DNA of 64,000 bases from Gloeopeniophorella convolvens (lineage: Eukaryota; Basidiomycota; Agaricomycetes; Russulales): assembly GCA_022496205.1 (NCBI GenBank), contig WTXD01000043.1:1-64000 (forward strand), written 5' to 3'. How positions within the stretch are numbered: the first letter of the stretch is position 1; each line of letters begins with the position of its first letter. Of this stretch, positions 32,621 to 44,362 are shown piece by piece. The notes under the pieces were generated by a model. It worked only from the letters and a program-made list of their open reading frames with translations, was not told the origin of the DNA and made no database searches. Position numbers and translations under genes: made by a program.

Positions 32621-34181
32621 ATGACTGTCTGTGACGACGAAAGTACGCACCACGTTATGCTTCAATAGCATCCCCGTCGGTACTGATATGCGTCTGGACA
32701 GTTGCTAGTTGCCCCCAACCTGTGACAATCCATTCCATCTCCGATATCGCGCTTCTAGAAGTCTTTCACTATTACAAGGAGGCAAGACTCGCCCATTTCT
32801 CCTATAGCCCTCCCTCGCGTCCATGGTACAGGCTCGTTCCGGCGCATGTATGCCACAGATGGCGCCAGCTCATTGTCGCATCGCCCAAAAGGCTCGATTT
32901 AGAGCTTCGTTGCTCTTGGCGCCCACCCTTAGCCGGATACCTGCATCTTTTCCCGGGGTGGCCGCTCGTCCTTCAGTATCTAACCGGGGAATGCCGACCC
33001 AACGAATATCGCATGGCCGAACCAGCGAGGATACCTACAATCGCATCCAGAGACACCGGAAATATACTTCTGGCTCTGAGCGATCCGACCCGATTGTGGG
33101 GTGTTTCCTTGGAGGCACCACCTGTATTGCTCGGTCGGTTTCTCACAGTGATGGATAAGCCGCCCCCGGAACTCAGGATCCTTCATCTTGAGACATCAGC
33201 AATCATCTCGCTGCCGACCCCGTTCCTCACTGATGACGCATCCAAGCTGCGCAACCTTCACCTGTTCAATGTAATCCCTCCGCTCCCCCGCTCTCCCCAC
33301 GTTGTGGACTTTCGCTTTGGCATCCACCCCAGCGAGGATCCACCCGATGGTGGCTGGATGAACGAGCTCCTTGGGTGTATCTGCGCCATGCCCCTGCTCA
33401 CATCCCTCCACTTGAATCTGTACCGTCAGACATTCTCACTCCATAGCGTGGCGAAACGAACCTCCCTTTCATCTCTGGAAAGACTTGTCGTGTTGGGTTC
33501 TAGCACCCACTTGCAGGCGCTGGCTAACACGATCGATGCCCCCTCCTCTCCTTCATGCGCATACACCTCTTCGATCTTCACACTATCGATTTCCCTTCGC
33601 TTTCCCAGTTTATACGCAATGCCCCCAAGCTCAAACACGGCGCTGCTCATGTGGGCCTGACGGAGAATCTGATCTTTGTCGATTCCTGTCCACGCCATGG
33701 GGAGGGAAAAATTACAATCGAAATTGAGCATGACGGTGCAGATCCGGCGACTTCCGTCATCAGACTGGTCATGGCTTTCGAGTCGATCTTCGAAGAGATG
33801 GAGATCCTTGCGCTTGGGTTCAACCAAGGTAGCCACGGTTTTCCTCAGGTCGAAAGCTCCTTCGAAGCGGCGCCAATATTTTGGCAGTTTCTCCTTTCTC
33901 CGTTCGGGGCGGTAAAGAAGCTGTATGTGGATGGCATCGCAAGTTACCCTGTGACGATGGCGTTGAAGGGAGGCGGATTCGCCACCAACCAAATACTTCC
34001 TCAAGTGAATGAAATTCTGCTCTTTGCGCACGGCCAGGAGGAAGGAGTCAATTTGCACGAATGTATGGAGTTTTTTGACGACGTCTCTCAGGAGCATCGG
34101 TACCTCGACGCGTCCTGCAGGTTGCTCACGTACGTGACATGGTTGGATAGGTACAATGACTTGAATGCAGGACGGTATTGA
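32621..34181 (+). pseudogene. F-box-like gene (lone copy) with one frameshift
   Basis: Model: exon 1 32621-32642 (MTVCDDE), 59 nt intron (GTACGC donor, CTGAT branch-like site, CAG acceptor), exon 2 32702-34181; corrected length about 500 residues. The F-box-like segment is weak (ISDIALLEVFHYY) but is followed by the family hallmark PAHVCHRWRQLIVASPKRLD. The repeat region has LRNLHLFNVIPPLPR and MPLLTSLHLNLYRQT. At about 33540-33546 one base is missing in a C-run after NTIDAP; the protein continues in the next frame with MRIHLFDLHTIDFPSLSQFI to the stop at 34181. Both halves are clean, so an assembly indel is as likely as inactivation. The phase-1 intron just before the F-box matches families A and D. 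Confidence 0.65.
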
Positions 34182-35643
34182 TTGAGTGATGTACCTTACG
34201 CGCGTACGACGTTTCAAGCATCTCGTTTACTTGTCGTATACTTTGTGCTCTGGACCGACACCCATGTATATAGAATAACGTTCGACTTCGCGTGTCAAGT
34301 CCACCATACTGGCGACTATATGCGGAACGACTCGACTTCAAGCAGACCTCAGAAGATGGCAGTTGGACGACAGTGGCGGCCGAGTTCAAGTTTCAGCCGA
34401 GAGTCTAGTCACTGCACTGCGACTCACCGTTCGAGTCTGGGGGGTTTACACTGCCAGCGGGCGCAACGCGATTTCTCATAGATTTCCGGTGTCTTCGAGA
34501 GTAGCCGGACAAATCGTCGGGTTTCGACGATTTCAATCTCGAGGTTCACGCGTTAGCGGCCCAAGCATGATTTTTATATGCCACGATCATCATAGCACCT
34601 TTTTCTCATAGATTTCCCCGTCATCGCAGATCACAAGCAATGCAAAATCTCGTTTTCGCAACGATGATTGGCACTTAGCGGATTTTGTTGGAATCGCACT
34701 GAGTCGCGCTCCACGGCCGGCACGCCTCGCTCCATCCCCCGCTCGTCTGCTGCCTCCTCACCACCTCATTCCGCGACACCCTTCCCTATCACCTAGCGCC
34801 CCAAGAGTAGACACGAAGACTCTTTCAAGACGTATCGACAGTCCATACTAATTATTTACGAGCGCAATGCGATTCTGACTCACGCGCTTGTGCACGCGTG
34901 TAATCCCACCCAGTTGTTCTCGAAACGTCCCCCGCGTGCCTCGATCCCCCTCGCGCTCTGTTATTGCGTCGAGGCCAGCTGGTGAGGATGCAGAATAACT
35001 TCCAAAGGAACCCAACTATACCCAAACTGCTATACTTATGGTACAATGTGAGGATTGTGTGTTGTGCTATAATGGTGTAATTGGAGCGCGTCATACTTGG
35101 TACGTGCATCCTATGTTCAATCCTCAACAGTGTAATATTTTTTATTGCTACGGATCACCCGCAGTCTCGCATGGCTGATCAGATAAGCTCTTGTGCTGGT
35201 GATGGCGCCGGTATGCCATCCAAATGGGCAATATGAGAATTCAAGCCCAGCTGTTGCGATTGACGAATTTCATAGGTTTCATCGATATCCTCAACGTCTG
35301 GCCGCTAACTATGATTTTATGCGATCTGAGCGTATTTTATCAAGATTTCGGACATCGCTTGGAAACCGCGTTGCGCCTGTACATCACCAGCCCTCTTGGA
35401 TTACATCAGCATGCGGCGTTTCCCACTGCCCGTCACTCTCGTCAACATCCTCAGGCTGAGGTCGGCCACATTGAACTGAGCGACACCGACTCCAATCTCG
35501 CCAAGTCTTTCTTCTTCCCATACCGAGGTGAACTTTGGGATGGATGTACGCCTTCATGCAGGTAGAACCGGTGATGTATGTCTCGGTGGGTGACTTGCTC
35601 CAACGCAACAACAGGCTCATGAACCACAGCTGATCCCGAACAG
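34182..35643. other. Intergenic region without recognised genes
   Basis: An open frame at 35224-35565 shows no similarity to neighbours and lacks supporting signals. A first exon of the F-box pseudogene that follows may lie near its end but could not be fixed. Confidence 0.4.
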
Positions 35644-37054
35644 ATACTGACCGTCCCCGGCGTGCGCCAATCGACGTGCTCCCGAGCGATATCCTATTAT
35701 AAATATTCGTCTCCTATCGGGATGCCGTCGTCCCCAGCGGAAGGGCTTTTCCGCACACGCACTAGTGCAAGCTTGCCCATGTGTGCAGACGATGGCGGGA
35801 AGTCCTGCTGGCGTCGAGAATATCCCTTCGCCTCCGTCTTGACCTCACGGAGAAAACACCCGCGGAAGATGTGATCGAGCATTTCCCTTCTTCCCTTCCG
35901 CTGGCTATCAGGTACCGGATAGATTCAAAAAGTGATCATGCAGCCCTTTTCGAAGCACGGGCCTTGAACACATTGCAACACGTCGACCGCGTGCACGGCA
36001 TTGAGCTCGTGATAATAGACGGCAAACCCACTCAGTTTCTCGAAGCGCTGGTGGCCAACCAGCAAGCGCCCTGGAAACCCTCGGCCTCGTACCTCTCTCC
36101 AACAAACACATCGACCTCCTTTTTCAACTTAATGCCCCGCGTCTGCGCCGCTTCTTCCTTGCCTTTCGTGGCCCACTTCCTCCCAGTCCTCAGCCCCTGT
36201 TTCTCTCTGCTGCCAACTCTCTTGTGCACGTGCACTTGGCACTCGGGGACTTATTTGCGACAGTGCAGCCGTCGCCCAGGAGTATTCTGGCGCATCTATC
36301 CGTACTGCTCCGGCTAGAAGAATTCAAGATCCGTCCCGGATTCCCTCGAGATGTGCCCGCGTCTCACGATGATCTCGACAACCCGACGATACAGTCGGGA
36401 CCACGGGTCGTTTTACCAAAGCTCAGAGAATTCAATTACGAGGGTGGCCATGCGTGGCTCGGAGCTTTCGTAAGCCAAATCGACGCCACGAACCTTACCG
36501 ACGTCTCTCTGTCTCTCTGGGACCCGACCCCATTTGCGTTTCCAAACCTGGCATGCCCGGTCACAGCCGCATCCTTCAGTCACGTCCCAGTAACTTTCAC
36601 CTATGACTCCAGGGGTTTCAAAGCGCGGTGTATGCCCTCCGGACGACACATTATAGATTTGTCCACGATCGCGCTGGATTGCGAGGCGACGTTCACGTCA
36701 TGGTTGACTTGCGTCTCGCGTTCCGTTGCGTCAACCCTCGGTCCCACGCACATCCTCGCCATCGAAGAAGCACAGGGGCGGGAGTACAAGACCGGATCGG
36801 ACTCGCCATTGTGCGAGCTCCTCGAGGCGATGCTCTTGGTGGAGACTCTGGAGCTGCATTGCAGCGTCGCTGGCGCCGTCGCGGACGTGCTGCATCCAGA
36901 TGTTGGGGCAGATCGACTCCCCGAGCTGCGTACCATTGCAGTGAAGGGAGAAAGTGGCGGTGAGGAGGCCGTCAAGTCCCTGTTGACCGCATTTGGCCCG
37001 CTACTGGAGGAGCGCCGGTGTATGGGGCGACCTGTGGATCTGTCGTTCGTTTGA
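35644..37054 (+). pseudogene. F-box-like pseudogene (two nonsense codons and one frameshift)
   Basis: After an acceptor at 35642-35643 the frame reads DRPRRAPIDVLPSDILL, then TAA at 35700-35702 where paralogues have Glu (LLEIF), then TAG at 35763-35765 where a Trp would fit, followed by CKLAHVCRRWREVLLASR, the typical F-box end. At about 36069-36072 a missing base in a CCC run shifts the frame; the leucine-rich half (LETLGLVPLSNKHIDLLF, LVHVHLALGDLFATVQP, LEEFKIRPGF) then stays open to the stop at 37054. Two nonsense changes in the F-box make loss of function much more certain than at the frameshift-only loci. If translated from an internal start, a protein without an F-box is conceivable. 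Confidence 0.75.
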
Positions 37055-37435
37055 CGTGTTACCGTATAGCATACTCTGCGTGTCGAGTCTGGAGTTTAGA
37101 CAAATTGCTCCAGAAGACGCGAGCATCTGTCGATGTATTATTTCCAGGATGGCCATGCAGTCCTGTATCGACGCAAGTCGCGAGACGCGGCGGGATGTTA
37201 CAACAGTGCTAGTATGCGGCACGTGGTACTGCACCCGGGCCTGCAGATGCAGATGCATGACGCGTCGCCTCCGCCACCGCCTGCCACCATCGCCAGCAGT
37301 GCCGACGAGCCCTAAATCTGATCTCAACGACGCCCCCGCTTTCCTCCTCCTCCAGCCCCTTTTCAGCCCGTCGTGGCTGGCGATTGGCGACCGTCCATTC
37401 ACTCTTTGAGGACCCACTGCTGCGCCCCTTGTGGC

Positions 37436-38986
37436 ATGGATGCTATGGACGACGATACCGACTCGGACCCGCAGATCTCTGACGGTGCGGGAGTACATCC
37501 CAGAATCGAGTCTCACGATTCGCCACCCCAGGAGGCTGGACCATCCCGGCACACCATCTTATCCGCTCAGCCCGCTGCAGGGTCCGCGGCAGCCCACTTG
37601 ATTCCCTACGACATCCTCCTGGAAATTTTTGCCTCCTGCCTATCACCCACTACACCACCTGAAGAAATCAAGCCGTTCGTCGAGTACACACAACAGGAAT
37701 GGCTCCCACTTGCGCATGTATGCGCGCAGTGGCGGAAAGTCGTACTTCAAGGCTCTGTGTGGCTGGGTCTCCGCCTCCGCTGCGACAACACGGGACCCTG
37801 GGAAGATAAGATCGCTCACTCACTCCCGGTGCCCCTGTTCCTTTATATTTCCCTAAGTGGGAATGAAGACCTGAAGAGGGGGCTAGCGCTGCTCCAACAC
37901 ATAGACCGTGCCCCCGCGATAGAAGTTCGGGGCTCGGCCATAATGCTACGCAGATTCTTCGCCAATGCCAGGCCTCTGATGGAGTCCGCACGCGCTCTGA
38001 GACAGCTCGGTGTCGCCGTCTCTGGTTCCCTCACCGACGACGGAATACCAACCGGGGTCCTGGAGGGAGACGCCCCAGCGCTTTGTTCGCTGCGTCTGGA
38101 AGGTGTCACGATCACTCGGTCTACATTGCTGCAGTCTGCCGCCTCAAGCTTAACCTTCCTCCGCTTTATCGACACGAAAGAATGGTGTTTCCCAGTAGAT
38201 TTTGCCACCTCATTACGTGAAATACCCCGGCTTCAGCGTCTTAACATGTACATCTGGCAGGGCATTCCCGAGTGGGGTATGCCACGCACGACTCGCCGTT
38301 TGAACTCTGGGAAGCTCCTATCTCTCCCAAACCTCTCCCATGTCGAGTACGTAGGGGCAGGCGACTGGTTTGACGAATTCGCCGCATCAATCGACGCTCC
38401 GCTGCTCACGGTGCTGAATATCAAGCTCCTTGCCCGCGCTGGCATGAGGCATTTCCAACAGTCGTCCCTGGCAGGACTGGTCGCGAAGATGCCCATCCAG
38501 CACGCCCACGGCATCGACCTGGCCATCGACACCCATGACTCTACCCTTCGCTTGTTGCGACCTGGAAACGCGCCTCCCTCCGTCATTCTGCGCTCGGAGG
38601 GGCCCTATATGAGCGGTTTCAATACCACGCAACTGGAGAAGATGGTTACCTTGTTCCACAGCTTCGCCAACATCCTCGCGGACATCAAGGAATTTAACCT
38701 GGTGCAAAGCGGAGACGCACTTGCGCACTTGTCCACGCACCCAGCCGAACTGGACCAGTTTGCGGAGCTGCTTGTCCCGCTGCGAGGCCTGACCAAGCTT
38801 ACGACGGGGCCTGAGGTCGCAGTGGCGCTTGCTCTTGCGCTGCAACGGTTCACAACGCTCCGGCCAGAGGAGACAGTCCTCCCTACGTTGAAAACTATTC
38901 ATTGTTCCTCCCCACCGGACCCTGGCATGTGGGGGCCGTTCCTGTCTCACCGTGAGCGTCTTGGGCTTCCCGTGAAACTGGAATGA
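37436..38986 (+). CDS. F-box-like/LRR-type protein, single-exon, intact
   Basis: An uninterrupted frame of 516 residues from the first ATG at 37436 (MDAMDDDTDSDPQISD); upstream in-frame sequence has no ATG. An acidic, Ser/Pro-rich N-terminus of about 65 residues precedes the F-box-like segment (LIPYDILLEIFASCLSPT and LAHVCAQWRKVVLQGSVWLG, about residues 55-115). Leucine-rich repeats follow (ALCSLRLEGVTITRSTLL, IPRLQRLNMYIWQGIPEW, LPNLSHVEYVGAGDWFDEF). A pyrimidine-rich tract at 37330-37370 lies directly upstream. Unlike families A and D it has no intron before the F-box. The gap 37055-37435 contains only this leader region. Confidence 0.82.
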   Translation: MDAMDDDTDSDPQISDGAGVHPRIESHDSPPQEAGPSRHTILSAQPAAGSAAAHLIPYDILLEIFASCLSPTTPPEEIKPFVEYTQQEWLPLAHVCAQWRKVVLQGSVWLGLRLRCDNTGPWEDKIAHSLPVPLFLYISLSGNEDLKRGLALLQHIDRAPAIEVRGSAIMLRRFFANARPLMESARALRQLGVAVSGSLTDDGIPTGVLEGDAPALCSLRLEGVTITRSTLLQSAASSLTFLRFIDTKEWCFPVDFATSLREIPRLQRLNMYIWQGIPEWGMPRTTRRLNSGKLLSLPNLSHVEYVGAGDWFDEFAASIDAPLLTVLNIKLLARAGMRHFQQSSLAGLVAKMPIQHAHGIDLAIDTHDSTLRLLRPGNAPPSVILRSEGPYMSGFNTTQLEKMVTLFHSFANILADIKEFNLVQSGDALAHLSTHPAELDQFAELLVPLRGLTKLTTGPEVAVALALALQRFTTLRPEETVLPTLKTIHCSSPPDPGMWGPFLSHRERLGLPVKLE

Positions 38987-39444
38987 GTCCATTTTTGTGT
39001 AGTAATGTAGAACACCCATAGACATTGCGGCCGAAATGTAACTGCACGAGAGCCCAGCCTTGAGCACGATCGGGAGCACCAAGTTGTCGGTAGCGGATAC
39101 TAACGGGCGGTCGAGTACACGTGATCAATGACATCGACAGTGACAAGTCGCGTTGACGAAGCGCCCGATGGCAATCCGACGACGCAGTGAACCGCACATG
39201 TCACGATAAGCCCCTTGATCCTGCCCCGCCATCTACATGCCTATGAGGCACCGATAGTCCACGCGAGCCTCCACCACCACCGTTCCCTGCGTGCCGCTGC
39301 GCGCCCCTATAGCGGGGCCCGACGTCAGTGCGCGCGTGCACCGCCTCCAGCCCGAGCAAAGCGGCCTCCAGCCCAGACGCCTTTAGTGCGCCCTCCAAGG
39401 CTCCCACGCGGCCAACCCTCTACACCACGCCCCCCGCCCCACAG

Positions 39445-39900
39445 ATGCGTCCCGCGCGCAGCCTCGCCCTGCTCGCGCCCGCCCTTGGCGCGCGCGCGAG
39501 TTACGACTCCTACTACGCGCCCGCCACGGCCCCTGGCGGCCCGCCGCGCGCCCATCGACAAAACACCATCACTACCACGGCCACCGCCAACACCACCACT
39601 GACCCAAGGCACGCACACCCCCTCGGCGAGACGCCCTTTAGCCCGGGCCCCGCGCTGCTCCTCGGCGCCCTCGCGCTGCTCTGGGCGCTTATCCTCGACG
39701 GCGCGGTCCGCCAGCACAAACGCAGGCGCGGGGGGAGGGCCGCGCGGAAGGGGACAGGGGAGGGACGGTGCCGGTGCCGTGTGTGTGTCCTGCGGAGGCA
39801 GGCGGCGCGGCGGCCGCTGCACGGGAGTCCGGCGCGGGCGGGGAAGCGGTGGGAGGGCTGGTTAGAGGCCGAGCTGGGCGTGCTGGACCGGATTGTGTAG
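39445..39900 (+). CDS. Hypothetical small membrane protein (weak prediction)
   Basis: A frame of 151 residues from ATG 39445. It shows an N-terminal hydrophobic stretch that could be a signal peptide (SLALLAPALGARA), a Thr-rich middle segment, a single strong transmembrane segment (PALLLGALALLWALILDGA) and a basic cytoplasmic start (RQHKRRRGGRAARK). This topology is coherent, but the region is extremely GC-rich, other frames are open as well, and I recognise no family. It may be a composition artefact. Confidence 0.35.
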   Translation: MRPARSLALLAPALGARASYDSYYAPATAPGGPPRAHRQNTITTTATANTTTDPRHAHPLGETPFSPGPALLLGALALLWALILDGAVRQHKRRRGGRAARKGTGEGRCRCRVCVLRRQAARRPLHGSPARAGKRWEGWLEAELGVLDRIV

Positions 39901-41227
39901 TGGTGCGCGTGCGTGCGGTCGCGAGGACGAGACTGCGTGCTTCTTTGACTTGTTTGTTATCCATGCCTCTCTCTAGCTGCTTTCTTTGCGATCGAGACGT
40001 TGCATTCCTATGTGCACGTCGCGGAGAGTGAGAGGGCAGCAGTGTAACCACACAGCACACCTTTCCGACCTGGAGCCCACTGCCATAGGCAGGACTAGCA
40101 AATTCCAAACGCTGATGGGACCAGCGAGATTCGCCAAGCAGACACAATACGTAGCAAGAGCGCCGCCACGACAACATCAAGCTGCACAACACCGGCAGCT
40201 ATATAACCACTTTCAGGACACCGCGCGTTACCTCTCAGCGCAACAGGCGTGCGGAGAGATGCTGGACCGGCCGAGCCTTGGTAAACCATACGTTGAGATC
40301 GCCGGATGATTGCAAATGTGTTCTGTGCGATGCCGATTTCCACTAGAACGAGCAAGCATCACAATTCGAAGCTAAGGATCTTCCGCAGCATCAAGGAAGC
40401 AGCAGAAGACGGCGAAGGAGAGGAAAGACACAACCAGAATCGAGTCCCGGAGCAGGTGTACTAGCGGGCAGTGTCGCCGGTCAACTTTTAGAGAATTTGA
40501 GGTGAGCTACACCAGGCGGATTGAGGGCTTCTCTGAGAGTCCCTGAGCTGCATCACAAGGATATCAAATCACAATATACTAGCCATCTTTTCAGGGCGAT
40601 GCGACGCGGTGGTGTGGTGCTGTGCTGAAGCAGCCCAACTCCGCGCCAAGCCCAGCCCGGCGCGTCCCAACTTGGCCGACGCTTCCACGGGCCGGGCCGA
40701 CGAACAAGCTTCTGAACCACTCCACTTCCATCCGCCCATCCCTCAATATTCTATTCTCTCCACGTCTTTGTTCTCTAGAGCAATGTTTCGGCACTCGGCC
40801 GCCCAAGCGCTGAACAATACGCAGTAACGTCTGCGGCATCTCAGCACATTGGCTGACATGAGCTGACGGCGTCTGCGCGGCCACGACAACCGGGCAAGCC
40901 GCCGCCCGGAAACCATCACACTGCCATCAAATCAAAACACAAGACACCCCCTGCTGCCTGATCATGCGTCTACATATCCGCAATCGGATCCGCATGCCAC
41001 ACCCCGCCACACCCCGCGATGTGGCAGGATTCAGACCAGGATAAAAGCTGCGCGCCCCCGCGCCCAGCGAGTTCCTCAGCCCGGTTGCTCCCCCCTCGTA
41101 GACCCTTCCTTCCCTTTTCCCAGTCCCTACACACCGCTCTGCGCTCGGCCGCGTCGGTGCATTGACCAATACCCTTTACGACACACACACACACACACAC
41201 GTTCTCATTTACGCTAACATTATCACG
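39901..41227. other. Intergenic region with CA microsatellite in the CBM19 gene leader
   Basis: No coding sequence is supported. (AC)10 at 41181-41200 lies 27 bp before the ATG of the next gene, inside its likely 5' leader. A gataaaag TATA-like site is at about 41039-41046. Confidence 0.6.
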
Positions 41228-42285
41228 ATGCGCTTCACTTCTATCGCCCTCCCCATCTCTCTCATCGCCGTCGCCTCGGCCGCGACCACCCACACCTTCG
41301 GCCGCCGCGCGTCCTTCACGCTCGCGAATGGCCAAAAGGCACAGCAGCTGAACGCGCAGTTCCGCTCGCTCTCGGCGAGCTCGTCCTGCACGGCGGGCCA
41401 GGAGGCCTGCATCGACGGCCAGTTCGCGCAGTGCGACAACGGCAAGTTCGTCACGACGTCCTGCGGGCCCGCGCCGCTGCAGTGCGTCGTGCTCCCGCTC
41501 GTCAACAGCGCCGGCACGAGCATCACGTGCGACACCAAGGCGGACGCCGAGGCGCGCATCGCGGCGACCGGCGCCACGGGCGGGCTCTTTGGCAAGCGCG
41601 ACCTCGAGACGCGGTACGTCCCCGCCCTGTGCACGTGTGTGCGAACGTGGGTGACTTACGAGCGGCCGTCGGCAGTGCAACCGCGCCCGCAGCGTGCGAG
41701 GCCAAGAGCAAGCGCGCCGAGACGACGCCCGCGTCGGTGGCGCTCCTCCGGCGCATCGCGCAGGCCGACCTGCCCGCGGTCGCGCAGAGCTGGCAGGACC
41801 TGTGCCTCAAGTCGGGCGGGGACATCACGACGAACCAGCCGTGCGTGAAGCTCGCGGGCGAGGACGGGATCAACGCGCTGCTCGCGAACGCGGACGCGTG
41901 CGCGCAGCAGGACAACGCGGACGCGATGGTCGACTTTGCAAAGTCCAAGGGCGTGACGAACAAGGACGCGCTGATCGCAAACGCGGTCGCGTACCGCAAG
42001 CACCCGCGCAACGCGCTCAACATCAACGGCGTCACGCCCTCGACGCTGTTCTGCGAGAAGGCACCGCGCAATGCCGAGCTGCAGGGCGTCGTCAATGGCC
42101 AGCTGCAGGGCGTCGACCCCGGCCTGTTTGGCTCCCCCAGCACGGGCATCGTCGCGTTTGGCGCTGGTGCGTGCACGCCCGAGTCTCTCTGTGGTCGGCT
42201 GATTTGCTGATACGTTTCTTTGATCGCAGCCGGCACGTGCCCCTTCGGCAAGACGGCCGACGTCGCGACCTGCAGTTGCAAGTAA
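41228..42285 (+). CDS. Secreted protein with CBM19-like (chitin-binding) domain
   Basis: Exons 41228-41613, 41676-42166 and 42230-42285 (introns of 62 and 63 nt) give 310 residues. Signal peptide MRFTSIALPISLIAVASA, then a Cys-rich carbohydrate-binding module 19-like segment at about residues 55-100 (SSSCTAGQEACIDGQFAQCD, FVTTSCGPAPLQC, SAGTSITCDT). The second half (DLPAVAQSWQDLCLKSGGDI, LLANADACAQQDNADAMVDF, YRKHPRNALNINGVTPSTLF) ends with a short Cys motif (CPFGKTADVATCSCK). CBM19 modules bind chitin; a role at the cell wall or in the extracellular matrix is likely, but no catalytic domain is visible. Third-position GC is very high. The in-frame ATG at 41228 is preferred to an upstream frame that reads through the CA repeat. 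Confidence 0.85.
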
Positions 42286-44244
42286 GCATCTTCACCGAGG
42301 GAGAGTGAGCAGACAAAGACCGCATCATGATGGGTAGTTTTGGGATCTGTCGCATCGTTACACACAGCATATTGGTTTATACGTACACGCACTGGGAATG
42401 CATTGGTTTACGATCTACGCTTTAGTTGTGCCAAGTGAGACAACGCTCCTGTGTGAGGTGTTTCTGCTCGGGGGTCTCGGAGGGGGGGCAGGGCATTGTG
42501 GCGCGGGTATCTATATGCGTATGGACTTCGATCCGCACGCACATCACGTCGCATAGCATCAGATAGCATCGCGCGGCACGTAGATTGCTGCATCAAAAGC
42601 TTCCGATTGCGCGCATCCCGCGGCCTGTGTGCCTGCTATCACGCAGCACGCCCGCGATCGTTGCTACACCGGGACGCCCGCCGCGGGACGAATGGGGCGG
42701 ATAACGCGCAGGCACCGCCAGGGACCCCGTCCAGCCCCGTCCTGTATCGGACGAGCGGCTGCACCTTGAGGTCCGCAACTTGTACAGAAATAGGCTCATG
42801 GTGTCGTTACGAAGCTGCTATGAACGTGCTGTGATGAGCGTGCCCTCGCACGGTGAGGTCGCACGACAAGGCTTGCCCACGCCCAAGAGAGCTTGAACGC
42901 GAGGGCGGCAGAGCCCAAGTTGCGGTCCGCACGGCCCGCACGGCGTTAAGGCCTTCTCGTAAATCCGAACGGCCCCTCCTCCCTGCCAACGGGCCAAACT
43001 ATTAGAGCAGACCTTCAATACAGTATACTGTAATCAAACGGATCGACTATCATCTGTGATTACTAAGGTCTGCATGTGGAGACTACCTTTATCGTCGCCC
43101 TGCAGTTGACGCAGATAGCGCGGGCAGGCGCACTTGCATCCGCGCGAGAGGTGCGAGGGCAGGCGCGCAGGGCGCGGGCACTGCGCCGCAGGCGCTCTGG
43201 TCGACGCACTGTGCACGCACGCATGACGCGCAATGACGCACGCGCGCGCGCGGCGGTGGCCCGTGGGCGCGGTCAGGTGCAGCGGTGACGGTCACGCGAC
43301 GCTGCGGCCGGCGCGCGTCACGCACCCCCATTCCTAAGCCAGCCCCAGTCATCCGCAGCGGATGGATGACAACGGCTCGATTCGATTACTTATATTGAAC
43401 TGGCTGGTGTGGCCGACGTGCGTGACTCGTCCTACGGCGTGCTTACTAGGAAGAGAAGGGAAGCTGATGCGGCGCCACGGACTCGGCGCCGCGTTATCGT
43501 GGGTCGACGCCAGGCTTCGGCCGCACGTGCGGACCGCATCGGTCGAATGGGTTGCTTCGATGTGTGGGCGAAGACGCGGCGTGGCGCCGTGCTAAGCTTC
43601 TAGCTACAAGCTCGCCGCGGCGAGCAGGTGACCCGCGGAAGAGGCTCGGCGATGCGCTCGGTGCAAGGAGGCTCTGATATGTGTATGTGGGTGTATTCAT
43701 AAGTGTGCGAGGCAGTGAGGGGGGTGTAGATAGGCGCGCAGCAGATGTGCAGGATGAGGCGGTGGTTGCGCGATATGGGGGAGAGACGGGTGGAACAGAA
43801 GCGGGGATGGACCGGCGGATGATGACAAGTGCATATGGCGACATGAGGGAGGTCGGCCGGATGCGAATGCGAAAGGGGCGGGACTGCGGAGGTGTGTGGC
43901 GTGCTGCACACGTACGACGGGCGAAACGGGCGCAAGGGCTGGCTGCCACGTACGGACCGGAGGGGCGAGTGATGGAGAACTCGTTGGAACGCGTTGGAAC
44001 GCGCAGAGAAGCCCACGCCCGCGCCGCCTGGAACGGAGAGCGTGCGTCACGCTCTGACGGGAGTCACGGCCTGACGGGAGCGTGACGCGGACCGAACCGG
44101 TGCTGAGCGAGTCGAGTCGATCGCAATATGAGCGAAAATCCACGAACGTGAACGTGAATGACCGCCGAAAGAGGACAGACCCATATATGGCAGTTGCCCT
44201 CCCGCTGGAGTCATCCATCCCTCTTCACCTCCAGATCTCGCTTT
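42286..44244. other. Intergenic region without recognised genes
   Basis: Several open frames on both strands in GC-rich DNA (for example around 43490-44020) have low-complexity, His/Ser/Arg-rich translations and no domain. Confidence 0.5.
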
Positions 44245-44253
44245 TATATATAA
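44245..44253 (+). promoter_or_regulatory. TATA box of the Ecl1-like gene
   Basis: TATATATAA lies 110 bp before the ATG and is followed by a pyrimidine-rich tract running to the start codon. Confidence 0.6.
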
Positions 44254-44362
44254 CCCACCCCACTCGTCTTCCTCTCCCTCGTCTTTTGTCCCCGCCGCTG
44301 TTCCTCCCGCCGTCCGCTTCCGCTCCCCGCGCCGTCTCCCGTCGTCTCCCGCAGCCGCCATC

